DNA of 64,000 nt. It comes from Uruburuella testudinis (GTDB taxonomy: Bacteria > Pseudomonadota > Gammaproteobacteria > Burkholderiales > Neisseriaceae). Made by a program: the position numbers and the translations under genes. The notes below the pieces were generated by a model that saw only the letters and a program-made list of their open reading frames with translations, did not search any database and had not been told where the DNA came from. Shown piece after piece: positions 26,401-34,035 of this stretch. The first letter of the stretch is position 1; every line of letters begins with the position of its first letter. The stretch spans positions 124,001 to 188,000 of the forward strand of contig NZ_CP091508.1 of the NCBI RefSeq assembly GCF_022870865.1. Direction: 5' to 3'.

Positions 26401-27657
26401 TGCCGACACGCGGCCGCAACGCCCCGCCCGTTGCCGTGCTGCCGCTTGTGAGATTTTTTCTACATGCAGCTGCTCCACTTTGGCGCGTGCGGAATAGCGT
26501 TTCACCCGCGCCAAGCCGGTATCAATCACATATTTGATGCCGGGCACGGTGAGCGAGGTTTCGGCAACATTGGTGGCCAACACAATGCGGCGTTTATTGC
26601 CGTCGGGGCGGAAAATTTTGTGCTGCTCGGCGTTGGAAAGCCGTGCAAACAGCGGCAGGATTTCATCATGGCGGCGCAGCGGCGATTTGCGCAGGGCTTC
26701 GGCGGCTTCGCGAATTTCACGCTCGCCGGGTAAAAACACCAGAATATCGCCTTTGCCCAGCGCAGCCAATTCGTCTGCCGCATCGGCAATGGCATCGGGA
26801 AGGTCGATTTCGGCTTCGTCTTCATCGGTTTCGTTTAAGGGGCGGTAGCGGATTTCCACCGGATAAGTGCGGCCGGATACTTCCAATACCGGCGCGCCTT
26901 GAGGTTTTTCAGACAGGCTTTCAGACGGCCCTGTTGCTTGATTAAGGCCGTCTGAAAGGCCGTCTGAAACCACAGCTGCTTGTGCAAAATGGCGGCTGAA
27001 GCGTTCGGCATCAATGGTGGCTGATGTGATGATGACTTTCAAATCGGGGCGGCGCGGCAGCAATTGCTTCAAATAGCCGAGCAGGAAATCAATATTTAGG
27101 CTGCGCTCGTGCGCTTCATCAATAATAATTGTGTCGTAAGCGGTGAGAAAACGGTCGGTTTGCGTTTCGGCCAGCAAAATGCCGTCGGTCATCAATTTGA
27201 TATAGGCATCGCGCGAAGTATTGTCGTTGAAGCGCACTTTGTAGCCCACCGCGCTGCCGATGTCGCTGCCTAATTCTTCCGCTATCCGCTCTGCCACCGA
27301 GCGCGCGGCCAGGCGGCGCGGCTGCGTGTGGCCGATCAGGCCGGCGGCACCGCGCCCCAGCTCCAAGCAGATTTTGGGCAACTGTGTGGTTTTGCCCGAG
27401 CCGGTTTCGCCGCAGATAATCACCACTTGGTTGTCGGCAATCGCCTGTTTGATGTCTTCACGCCGCTCGTGCACCGGCAAGGTGTTGTCATAGTGCGGCT
27501 GCGGCAGCTTTTCCAAGCGCTTCAGATAGGCCGCGTGCGATTTTTGATATTTTTGCTGCACGGCTTCGATGCCGCCGAAACGTTGCGGATTTTTAAAAGC
27601 AGATTGGAGAAAATGGCGGTCGCGCGCAAGGGTTTGGCGGAAATCGGGTTGGAGCAT
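23470..27657 (-). CDS. hrpA: ATP-dependent RNA helicase HrpA, with DUS-derived insertions
   Basis: 1395 residues, a DEAH-box RNA helicase involved in mRNA processing and ribosome rescue in enterobacteria. Walker A is GETGSGKT (83-90) and the DEAH box lies at 180-183; the HA2, OB-fold and long C-terminal DUF3418 regions follow. At least four stretches come from repeats read in frame. These are about residues 229-251 (three DUS words, reading SDGLSDGL), about 622-642 (RRPQAVEQLRPSE), about 861-894 (DUS plus a GC-rich palindromic repeat, reading PSPRGGGLGRGPQAAG) and about 1353 (LSDGL near the C-terminus). The frame stays open, so the gene is probably functional. Confidence 0.95.
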   Translation of the reverse strand: MLQPDFRQTLARDRHFLQSAFKNPQRFGGIEAVQQKYQKSHAAYLKRLEKLPQPHYDNTLPVHERREDIKQAIADNQVVIICGETGSGKTTQLPKICLELGRGAAGLIGHTQPRRLAARSVAERIAEELGSDIGSAVGYKVRFNDNTSRDAYIKLMTDGILLAETQTDRFLTAYDTIIIDEAHERSLNIDFLLGYLKQLLPRRPDLKVIITSATIDAERFSRHFAQAAVVSDGLSDGLNQATGPSESLSEKPQGAPVLEVSGRTYPVEIRYRPLNETDEDEAEIDLPDAIADAADELAALGKGDILVFLPGEREIREAAEALRKSPLRRHDEILPLFARLSNAEQHKIFRPDGNKRRIVLATNVAETSLTVPGIKYVIDTGLARVKRYSARAKVEQLHVEKISQAAARQRAGRCGRVSAGVCIRLYGEDDFNSRPAFTDPEIIRSNLAAVILRMAALKLGDVAAFPFLEAPDQRYINDGFQVLLELGAVDERNGLTKMGEQMARLPVDPKISRMLLAAKKHDCVQEMLVIVAALSIQDPRERPLEAREAANKAHERFTDKQSDFLAYLNIWDSFQREREKGLSNKQLVQWCHQYFLSHLRMREWRELHQQLAQIAIEMGLADKKNAFRRPQAVEQLRPSEHTNDQDLSAKLKQKQLDKKQHRAHIRAAKEAGYEQIHRALLTGLIANVGLKSPEGHDYLGARGSHFHLFPASALFKSKPKWVMAAELTETTRLYARDVAKIEPEWIEQEARHLVKYHYFEPHWSQKRGEVVASERVTFYGLTVLPRRPVAYGKVAPEEARELFIRGALVAQETELKADFFTHNKKLIKDIAALEHKSRKQDVLVDEEALFDFYNQRLPECYMPSETAEPQPSAPSPRGGGLGRGPQAAGLPNQRRPKKHAPQPLADIRTFQAWLKQAEAAEPRLLFLSRDDLMQHAASHVTEAQFPTHWKNADGKFKLSYRFEPHHPLDGVTLTIPLPVLNRLNPAALEWLVPGMIREKLQLLIKALPKQIRRICVPVPDFITRFLDGNPDPNAPIQPQLAQAIAKSAGDMRLLEQIDMAEWQAFKLPEHNYFNIRVIDDGGQELAMGRDLIALQNQLGQAAAVTFRDNSSDFERDNVTTWDIGKLPEKIQFARGKQQLTGYLGLQQQKNGRIALRLFDTPAAAAQAHRQGSIALMALQLKEQVKDLGKGLPDFTQTAMLLKHLGVDNLREDIAAAVLDRALMGEDNAPRDEKAFKEQIKRARSRLPAVKEAVNRYMLDTAQAYAALNNKIGRHPLAHTLRTQLEALIYPGFAHATPWPQWPRLPVYLQAMQKRMEKYSGNPARDQAREADVQELLAMWQEKVDSLQKQNQPLSDGLIGFRWQIEELRVSLFAQELKTPYPVSVKRLLKEWERYK

Positions 27658-28066
27658 GGCGGCTGGATAATCTGTTTGGATGCGAAAACTGCATTATATA
27701 GCCGTTCAGCTGAATAATCCTACTTCGTTATCTCGCCTTGCCAGACTGCTTATGCTGTTTTCGACCCACTGCCCTTTATGATGACTAAGTTGAACAGCTA
27801 GCGCAAAACTTGCCTCGGTTAGCACTTGGCCGCAAAGGCAGTCGTGTTTTCGGTAATCGGAAATGCATCATTTGATAATCTTTATTATTAATATCATCGA
27901 CATATTAACAATCTTTATAAATCAATAGATTACCGCTGGTCTGTCTGGCAGACCGAATAAGCGGCTGTCTTAAAAAGTTCATACAGGCGCTGTATTATGC
28001 CAATGGTGTTGTGCGGCTTGCAGTACCGGCGTTTCTTTTTTCAGATTTTTTATCCGGAGGTTGAAT
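27658..28066. other. intergenic region between hrpA and the RTX gene
   Basis: About 400 bp without a credible ORF. It has a GC-balanced part near hrpA, then an AT-rich part. A palindrome GGTCTGTCTGGCAGACC lies at about 27937-27953. The promoter of the RTX gene should lie in the last 150 bp, but no clear hexamer pair is visible. Confidence 0.4.
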
Positions 28067-29260
28067 ATGTCTTATCATTTGTGGAGCGGTATCAATGTGC
28101 CTTTTTGGGGCGCATGGGGTGGCAGCAAAGGGTATAATGTGTGTGTTACCCGCAGCAAAAACGCCGAATGCGGCGTGGATGCAGTCGGCACCAATGACCG
28201 CGACAGCATCACCGGCACATGGTTTAACGACAAACTGTTTGGCGGCGACGGCAACGATACCCTCAAAGGCTTGGCAGGCCATGATTATCTGGACGGCGGC
28301 AAAGGTGCAGATATTATGATTGGCGGCATCGGCAACGATGTTTATGTGGTGGATGACGAATGTGATGTGGTGAGCGAATGCTTGTGGCAGGGCAACGACA
28401 CCGTGATTTCCTATATCGACTACACGCTGGGCAACCACGTGGAAAATCTGGTGGCCGCCGGCGACGGCGCGCTGACGCTCAGCGGCAACAAGCTCGATAA
28501 TGTCATCAGCGGCAATGCTGCCGACAATACCATTAACGGCGGTGGCGGCAACGACAAGCTCTATGGCGGCGACGGCTGCGACACCTTAGACGGCGGCGAG
28601 GGCTGTGATGTATTGTATGGCGAAGCCGGCGACGACAAACTCAGCAGCGGCGCCGGTGCCGACAAGCTTTATGGCGGCGAAGGCAACGATTGGCTCGACG
28701 GCGGCAGCGGCAACGATGTGCTGTATGGCGGTGCGGGCGACGATATTCTGATCGGCGGCGGCGGGCGCGACACTTTGTATGGCGAAGAGGGCAACGACAA
28801 TCTTTACGGCAGTAACGATGCCGACTGCCTTGACGGCGGCAACGGCTGTGATGTGCTTGACGGCGGCTACGGCAACGACCGGCTCAACGGCGGCGCCGGC
28901 GGCGACACTTATATTTTCGGCAAAGGCTACGGGCATGACACGGTTGTGGATTGCGGCGACCCTTGTGATGCCGATAATATCGAATTCAAGAGCGACATCA
29001 GCCTTTCTGACTTGTGCTTTACCGCTTATTGCGGCAATTTGATTATCGATGCCGGCAAGGGCGACAGCATCACCGTGAAAAACTGGTTTGGCGGCGAGCA
29101 AAACCAGATTGAAGCGCTGTGTTTTAATGACGGCACTTCATTAAATAACAGCCAAATCAACGCGGCTTTCGAACAATGCGGCTACGGCGCATCGTTTAGC
29201 GGTGCATCACTGGCCGCGATGGTGCAGGAGCAGGCCGCACAGGCGCCCGCACCTATCTGA
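28067..29260 (+). CDS. cysteine-rich RTX (calcium-binding nonapeptide) protein
   Basis: 397 residues from the ATG at 28067, which has GGAGG 6 nt upstream. Two blocks of GGxGxDxxx nonapeptides (about 55-90 and 145-285) form the calcium-binding parallel beta-roll. In many repeats the usual Asn is replaced by Cys (GGDGCDTLD, GGEGCDVLY, GGNGCDVLD), and more cysteines lie between and after the repeats. There is no N-terminal signal peptide, as expected for type I secretion, and no protease or toxin domain. No ABC/MFP secretion genes are adjacent. Possibly a small secreted or surface beta-roll protein of unknown role. Confidence 0.85.
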   Translation: MSYHLWSGINVPFWGAWGGSKGYNVCVTRSKNAECGVDAVGTNDRDSITGTWFNDKLFGGDGNDTLKGLAGHDYLDGGKGADIMIGGIGNDVYVVDDECDVVSECLWQGNDTVISYIDYTLGNHVENLVAAGDGALTLSGNKLDNVISGNAADNTINGGGGNDKLYGGDGCDTLDGGEGCDVLYGEAGDDKLSSGAGADKLYGGEGNDWLDGGSGNDVLYGGAGDDILIGGGGRDTLYGEEGNDNLYGSNDADCLDGGNGCDVLDGGYGNDRLNGGAGGDTYIFGKGYGHDTVVDCGDPCDADNIEFKSDISLSDLCFTAYCGNLIIDAGKGDSITVKNWFGGEQNQIEALCFNDGTSLNNSQINAAFEQCGYGASFSGASLAAMVQEQAAQAPAPI

Positions 29261-29340
29261 TTTTTTGGAATGTGAACGAACAATCAACGGGCGCTGCGGT
29301 GCCCGTTTTATGTTTGCTGCTGAAAATTTTGCGAATGGTG

Positions 29341-29369
29341 TTGACACAGTTTCGGATTGTTGTTATAGT
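29341..29369 (+). promoter_or_regulatory. promoter of the initiator tRNA
   Basis: TTGACA (29341-29346) and TATAGT (29364-29369) with exactly 17 bp between them, 13 bp before the mature tRNA 5' end. Confidence 0.85.
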
Positions 29370-29382
29370 TTCATTCTTCTGA

Positions 29383-29459
<77 letters not shown>

Positions 29460-29818
29460 AACAACATAATTAAGCCCTTGATGTTCAAGGGCTTTTTCTT
29501 TGGCCTTCTAAAAAAGGTACCTTTTTTGGTACCTTTTGGGCGTGACTGTAAAAGATTTTAAATGCGCTGCGGTGCTTCTTTCTGTACTTTTACCTGTGTA
29601 AAAACACCCCTCCACAATAGAAGTGTAGGGGTTGTGTTTTTAGCGGTGTACTTCCTGATACAACAATTTTACTTAGCTTGCTGACGTATACACTTTTTTG
29701 CGTGATTGCGTGCCTAGCTCCGCCTGAGGTCTCTCACAAAAAATTTCGGATTTTTAAAAAAAAAATCTTACTTTCATAGTTGAGGAGGCTAGGTATATGC
29801 CCTAACCCCCTCAATCAT
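29460..29818. other. left edge of the integrated element, non-coding
   Basis: No gene. It contains the palindrome AAAAAAGGTACCTTTTTT (29510-29527), in which GGTACCTTTT (29516-29525) is directly repeated at 29528-29537. A hairpin ACACCCCTnnnAGGGGTTGT-like structure lies near 29605-29635. The tandem GGTACC-T4 words resemble arm-type sites found beside integrase attachment sites (inference). Confidence 0.4.
29472..29499 (+). terminator. terminator of tRNA-fMet
   Basis: AAGCCCTTGA (29472-29481) faces TCAAGGGCTT (29485-29494) and is followed by TTTCTTT. Confidence 0.85.
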
Positions 29819-30286
29819 TTACAAGGTTTCATCAAAACAACCATCTGCCGTTGTCGTGGCTCGCCTGAGTATCCGCCCTTGTACTCTGGAATCATTCCGC
29901 CCCAGCTCGCTATCTTTTGTCACGGTGTGTTTAACTCTGTACGCCCATGCGGCGGATTGTTTCATCTGATGCATCAGCTTGCTGTGTAAGTTGCCCAGTT
30001 TGGTAAACTCTGTCACACCATGCGGGGTAGGGCGCTTGTTTATTTTGTGGGCGTGACTAAGGATTAATTCATAAACAACTGCGGATAATGCCGCAGCTTG
30101 CTCCAGTCCAACCCCCGCAGCATCTCCAGCCTCCACCTGTTCTATAGTCCTTTGCGCCCGCGCTACAATCTCGCACATATCTGTTGCCATCAGTTCCTCT
30201 ATAACGTTCGCCACTTCCCCTGCCTGTAGCGCTCCTATGCCCCCATCCGCGTTAACACGAATCACATCCTGTAACTTTTTGCCCAT
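29819..30286 (-). CDS. hypothetical protein of the integrated element
   Basis: 155 residues, start supported by TAGGAGG 7 nt before the ATG. Mostly helical, with an Ala-rich centre (EQAAALSAVVYELILSHAHK) and a basic C-terminus. No family recognised and no membrane segment. It is the last gene of the minus-strand unit of the element and is separated from the primase part by an iteron-rich non-coding region. It might be a DNA-binding or copy-control protein of the element, but the sequence alone does not show it. Confidence 0.55.
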   Translation of the reverse strand: MGKKLQDVIRVNADGGIGALQAGEVANVIEELMATDMCEIVARAQRTIEQVEAGDAAGVGLEQAAALSAVVYELILSHAHKINKRPTPHGVTEFTKLGNLHSKLMHQMKQSAAWAYRVKHTVTKDSELGRNDSRVQGRILRRATTTADGCFDETL

Positions 30287-30313
30287 TTATTGGCCTCCTA
30301 CTTTTTTACACGT

Positions 30314-30578
30314 CTAGCGAGTGCTTAAAAATTAAGCAATGCACATAGCATATTGAATATAATGAACTATTTATCAACTAGCGAGTAGCGAGTGCTATTA
30401 CTGCCACTCAGCCCTATGTAAACACCCCCGTCCCCACCACCATACTACTAACACAATGAAGGTTCATTTTTTTCCTATATCACTCGCTAGCCCCTCGCAA
30501 AGCCTTGCTACATAAGGCTTTCAGCCTAGCGAGTGGTATAGAAACCACTCGCTAAAACCACGCGCTAGGCGGCTGCAC
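30314..30578. repeat. iteron cluster, putative replication origin of the satellite
   Basis: The word CTAGCGAGTG or its inverse occurs repeatedly in 265 bp: 30314-30323 (+), 30378-30386 and 30386-30394 (+, overlapping), 30481-30490 (-), 30536-30545 (+), 30556-30564 (-) and a degenerate CACGCGCTAG at 30569-30578 (-). The pairs at 30536 and 30556 face each other. Iterons next to a PrimPol gene resemble the cis-acting replication region of P4-like satellites. Confidence 0.7.
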
Positions 30579-30819
30579 AACCTAAACCCCCAACGATTGC
30601 GCCACGCTCTCGCGCTTCCTCCTCTGAGAGTGGTCTAAGCCAAACGAGCTTAGAACCTCTAAGGCCGCTTGGCCTGTCTGCCATAATTGTTTGCTTACGA
30701 AACCCCAGATACTCGAGCGCCTTGCCGATATCCCCCCTCACTGTAGCGGCGTTCAATCGCTCCCGACCTTTGGCATCCAACCCCAGCATGTGCCCCTCAT
30801 ATGCAGGTTTGCTCAGCAT
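30565..30819 (-). pseudogene. C-terminal remnant of a VirE-like helicase (separated from PrimPol)
   Basis: 84 codons with no ribosome binding site. The sequence (PAYEGHMLGLDAKGRERLNA, KALEYLGFRKQTI, GSKLVWLRPLSEEEA) resembles the end of phage VirE/primase-helicase proteins, which finish in a KALxxLGxxK... VWxRP motif. The upstream PrimPol ORF stops 9 bp earlier, just as its own VirE-like part begins, in a different frame. The ATPase core with its P-loop is absent between them, so an internal deletion is the simplest explanation. The family assignment is moderate. Confidence 0.5.
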
Positions 30820-30827
30820 CGCTTTGC

Positions 30828-32387
30828 TCAGTTCGTCTGTGGAATCAGGTACTCCGCATCAAATCTATCGATTCCGTCCCATACCTCCGTTGCTGTCGTC
30901 ATCCGCTCTTTGAGGGGGTTAAACATCCTATCTCGTGCGACCAACTCAACCCCCTGCCGCACCACCCCCTGTGTCAGTGGTCTGATGCCCGACCGCTCCA
31001 GCATCCGCTGCACTGTCGAGAGATGGATATTTTCAATCACACCTAAGGGAAAGCGTTCGGCGGGGACTCCTTCAGGCTGGCTTAAAGCCACCGTCAATAA
31101 CCGCAGCTCGTCCGTCCCAAATACACCAGCCAAGCGCGCATCATGTTCCAAAGCCGTTACTACATTCGCCAAACATGGCTCTGGAACCAGCACCGCATTT
31201 CCGCCGCGTCCGACTTTTCGCACAAGCAGCTTATCCGCGTAATCTGCCGTCCCTGCCGCCACTGCCCCAGCCAGTGTTGCCTTCCCGCCCTTACGGTTCT
31301 GATATGTCTGGCCGTTTGCTTGTCGTTGCCTGATAGCCATATCAATCGTGCGATTTACGTAGTCATCCCGCTGCCACTTGCTGCGTTTTGTGCTGTCAGG
31401 GTGTTGAAGCCTTTTGGTTAACCCGCAGGCACTCGCAACATCTAAAATCGTGTCGAAGTCCCGTGTAAAATACGAAATTTGAAAGCAAAGTTTTCCATCT
31501 GCCGCGCTCCAATCGCCAGCGCAAAATTGCTCGACTGCCTCAATGTCTCCATCCATCAGACGAATCAGGCCGCCTTGTACCGTTTTTCCTTCGGGGTCTT
31601 TCAGGCTGTTGTTCTGTCGCATCAATCGCATAATTTCGTCTGCGTCCGTCAGTCCGATATCCTCATCCCCCCGACTGATGACCTCTGTTGTTCGTCCTGC
31701 AACCTCTGTCATCCTTCCTTCGCCAAACAACCCCAGCTCTGCCAGCAGGGCTTCAAACGCTTGTTTGTTTTTCGGCTTGCCGTTTAGCGTCTCCCAATTT
31801 GCGCCATCGGGGTAAACTGCCCCCGTAACGCCCATCCAAGCCGTCCGAGTGTCCCGAAAATCCACATCGACCCCAAACCCACGAAAGTGGCACTTAAGTC
31901 GTCCGTTCCCGCGCCCCGCAGCTATCCTCTCTCCTGTGTCAGTATCGACTTTCGCCCAAACATGCCACCCTTTGCCGCTGCGGCTCCGCTCAATAAAACA
32001 GCCTTCACAAGCCGCTGCGACATCAGGCCACATCTTCGCGCCTAGAGCACCCGGCTTATCATCAAAATCGAGCACCAGAATATCAGCCGGCAAAGTCCAA
32101 GCTGCAACCAATAAATGCTGGTGTCGTGTGTTATCCAACAGCTCAGACGCTTTTTTAATATCATAAATCTGTGATATATAGGTTTCACGCTTAGCCTCCG
32201 TTCGAATGGATATTGTTTGCCCATTTGCTGAAAGCGGCCGCATTGCGCCTTTACTTTGCCCGCCTTGTGCAAATGCAAACAGCGCGCCATCCGCACAACC
32301 TAGCTTGTGGAACATCGTCCGCACACGTTCGATACTGCCGTCTTGACGAACATTGAACGCATCACGGTGTAAATCCTGTTGCCTCAT
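30828..32387 (-). CDS. PrimPol (bifunctional primase-polymerase) replication protein, C-terminally truncated
   Basis: 519 residues. The N-terminal PrimPol domain shows the catalytic DFD (107-109 in ILVLDFDD) and His142 (SGKGWHVW), followed by DFRDTRTAWMGVTGAVYPDG, typical of phage and plasmid AEP primases. The C-terminus (RMFNPLKERMTTATEVWDGI) matches the opening of a VirE-type helicase (NPxxxYLxxxxWDG), but stops there, so the helicase part is missing. It is the replication protein of a satellite or integrative element; without the ATPase it is probably inactive. Downstream lie the VirE tail and the iterons. Confidence 0.75.
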   Translation of the reverse strand: MRQQDLHRDAFNVRQDGSIERVRTMFHKLGCADGALFAFAQGGQSKGAMRPLSANGQTISIRTEAKRETYISQIYDIKKASELLDNTRHQHLLVAAWTLPADILVLDFDDKPGALGAKMWPDVAAACEGCFIERSRSGKGWHVWAKVDTDTGERIAAGRGNGRLKCHFRGFGVDVDFRDTRTAWMGVTGAVYPDGANWETLNGKPKNKQAFEALLAELGLFGEGRMTEVAGRTTEVISRGDEDIGLTDADEIMRLMRQNNSLKDPEGKTVQGGLIRLMDGDIEAVEQFCAGDWSAADGKLCFQISYFTRDFDTILDVASACGLTKRLQHPDSTKRSKWQRDDYVNRTIDMAIRQRQANGQTYQNRKGGKATLAGAVAAGTADYADKLLVRKVGRGGNAVLVPEPCLANVVTALEHDARLAGVFGTDELRLLTVALSQPEGVPAERFPLGVIENIHLSTVQRMLERSGIRPLTQGVVRQGVELVARDRMFNPLKERMTTATEVWDGIDRFDAEYLIPQTN

Positions 32388-32470
32388 TTTGGGAAACCCC
32401 TTATGCTGGAATCCCCCGCTGCAACGGGGGACTTGAGTGATAAAAATTCTTTATTTAAGGCAACCGCTTG

Positions 32471-32755
32471 TTAGCGGTTGTTTTCTTTTGATTTGAGGGC
32501 TTGCACACTTGCGACCAATCTCCGCGCATGCGCCTCAATCTGTGCCTGCAAATCTTCCACATCCTTGCGGCTCCCCTTCGTGTGATTTGCAATTCCGTGT
32601 TCGTTGCTGACTGCTGCGACTGCCGCAAAGATTACACATCGCACCGTATCAAACGGCTCTCGAATCGTTGCAATGCCCTCCAGCATTGGCGAAAATTTAT
32701 ACTGTCGGTCTAGATTCTCGATATCCCCTACGTTCGTATAATCCCGCCGTTTCAT
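32471..32755 (-). CDS. hypothetical protein of the integrated element
   Basis: 94 residues from the ATG at 32755, which overlaps the stop of the AlpA-like gene (ATGA), so the two are co-translated. Begins MKRRDYTNVGDIENLDRQYK; the middle is hydrophobic (TVRCVIFAAVAAVS) and the C-terminus is a likely coiled coil (EDLQAQIEAHARRLVASVQA). Family not recognised. Small proteins with this layout are common beside AlpA regulators in satellites. Confidence 0.55.
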   Translation of the reverse strand: MKRRDYTNVGDIENLDRQYKFSPMLEGIATIREPFDTVRCVIFAAVAAVSNEHGIANHTKGSRKDVEDLQAQIEAHARRLVASVQALKSKENNR

Positions 32756-32952
32756 TGCTGTTCCTCCAAAATTCGGTTTAAGGTTGACGCACGATAGCCC
32801 GTTAAGCGGCCAACCCCGCCCACGCGCTCCAGCGGGGGCAATGCTCCGCATCTAATCCGCCGCTGTAGCGTGCTATCACTCACACCAAGCAGTTCACGAA
32901 CTCGCCTACGTGAGTTAAACGGCATAATTGTGTTTGGGATTTGCTCTGACAT
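32752..32952 (-). CDS. AlpA-like helix-turn-helix regulator / excisionase
   Basis: 66 residues from the ATG at 32952, which has AAGGA upstream. The sequence (RRRVRELLGVSDSTLQRRIR, PPLERVGGVGRLTGYRASTL) is the MerR-like winged helix of AlpA/Xis proteins. They activate integrase or primase operons in P4-like elements. It is the first gene of a short operon whose upstream DNA is AT-rich and carries an inverted repeat (TTCGAT... ATCGAA, about 33017-33040), a possible operator. Confidence 0.7.
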   Translation of the reverse strand: MSEQIPNTIMPFNSRRRVRELLGVSDSTLQRRIRCGALPPLERVGGVGRLTGYRASTLNRILEEQQ

Positions 32953-33031
32953 TTGCTGATTCCTTCTGATTTGTACTGAAAACATTGTCAGATTAATATA
33001 TTTTCCGCTTTCGATAAATAAAATTAATCGA

Positions 33032-33060
33032 AAAGATTTTTCAAAAAAATCTTTCCGACT
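33032..33060 (-). terminator. hairpin downstream of the 218-residue gene
   Basis: AAAGATTTTT (33035-33044) faces AAAAATCTTT (about 33047-33056); read on the minus strand it ends in a T-rich run. It closes the upstream transcription unit before the AlpA operon. Confidence 0.55.
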
Positions 33061-33094
33061 AATCTGCTTGACAAGGCGCTACCAAACTTCCTTC

Positions 33095-33751
33095 TTACAT
33101 GCTTTTGTGCTGTTTGAACCCGTCAATGATTGCCTGATGGTACGCCCGCCGGCATTCCACACCGTGCAGATTAAACCAAGCGTGCCTTTTCAAGTCCTCT
33201 CCGTGTTCGCCATTCAGCCGTTCCGCCTGCTCCAACATATCCCTATAAATTGCCTCCTCGTTCGCCAAGTTCCCCAGCTCCCAGCTGCTTCGAACCTCCT
33301 CGAACATTATCCCCACCCCGCTTGCCCAATTAACCCCCCAGCCGAGCATTTTAGCGTGTAACTCTTCTCCGACGAGGCTCTTCAAACTAACGTCGTTTCG
33401 GAGATTTTCCCATCCAGTCAGATACTCTCGACCCTTGTAGACTTTCTCGTGAGGTAGCGACAAGGTTAGCACGGTCAGTTCTCGAATCGTTTCATATATA
33501 TTCTTTATCCGCCGAGCCTTGGCGGCCTCGCTGAGTTTCCGCTCCCTTTTTGTGTCAGGTGTTCCTGCGGCGAGTTTTACGGCATCTCTTATCGGTGTCG
33601 CACTGCCTCCGTTCAAATGCTCTGCCAGCAAGTATCCGAGCACAACTTCCTGGTCATTCTCTGAGAACATCATTTCAGCCGCCGCTCTCTCTAAGCCGTT
33701 GACCGCCCCATTGTCTTTTATCGCTTGCAGCGCTTCATCAAACGTTGTCAT
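33095..33751 (-). CDS. hypothetical protein of the integrated element
   Basis: 218 residues from the ATG at 33751, supported by GGAGG upstream; longer in-frame extensions run antisense to or through the integrase remnant and are not credible. Helical and charged, beginning MTTFDEALQAIKDNGAVNGL. The middle has KERKLSEAAKARRIKNIYE-like basic helices. Not recognised. It overlaps the 3' end of the integrase remnant by 14 bp, so it was once coupled to the integrase gene. Confidence 0.55.
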   Translation of the reverse strand: MTTFDEALQAIKDNGAVNGLERAAAEMMFSENDQEVVLGYLLAEHLNGGSATPIRDAVKLAAGTPDTKRERKLSEAAKARRIKNIYETIRELTVLTLSLPHEKVYKGREYLTGWENLRNDVSLKSLVGEELHAKMLGWGVNWASGVGIMFEEVRSSWELGNLANEEAIYRDMLEQAERLNGEHGEDLKRHAWFNLHGVECRRAYHQAIIDGFKQHKSM

Positions 33752-33953
33752 CTTCCACCTCCGAAAACAAAAAATCTTCCCAGTCTTGAACCAATCTCCG
33801 CCGTATGTCCAGTTGGTCACTCCTTTCATAAGATGCTCGAACCTTATTTTTAACGACGTGCTGCAATTGCCGCTCTGCGGCGTTATCGCTAAAACCGTTG
33901 TCAATGCACCAATCAAGAAAACTTGCCCGCCAGCCATGCACCACTGCGAAGCG
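33738..33953 (-). pseudogene. tyrosine recombinase (P4-type integrase), C-terminal remnant
   Basis: Reads VVHGWRASFLDWCIDNGF, then ERQLQHVVKNKVRASYERSD and a RRLVQDWEDFL tail. This is the C-terminal end of P4-type integrases: HGxR (second Arg box), the ERQLxH box and the SYxR nucleophile Tyr. Only about the last 70 residues remain. An in-frame TAA lies directly upstream and the N-terminal and first catalytic parts are gone. The element is thus immobile by itself. The junction to chromosomal DNA lies near 33955. Confidence 0.75.
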
Positions 33954-34035
33954 TTAAGCCGGTGTGGTAAAACCGATGTGATTCGGTTATGTTGGCGAAT
34001 AGAGATAATATCCCGTATCCGAAAAGTATCCGAAA

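Noticed and set aside
30314..30578. Possible CRISPR array
   Set aside because: The repeated unit is only 9-10 bp, occurs in both orientations and has irregular spacing; iterons fit better. No cas genes are present.
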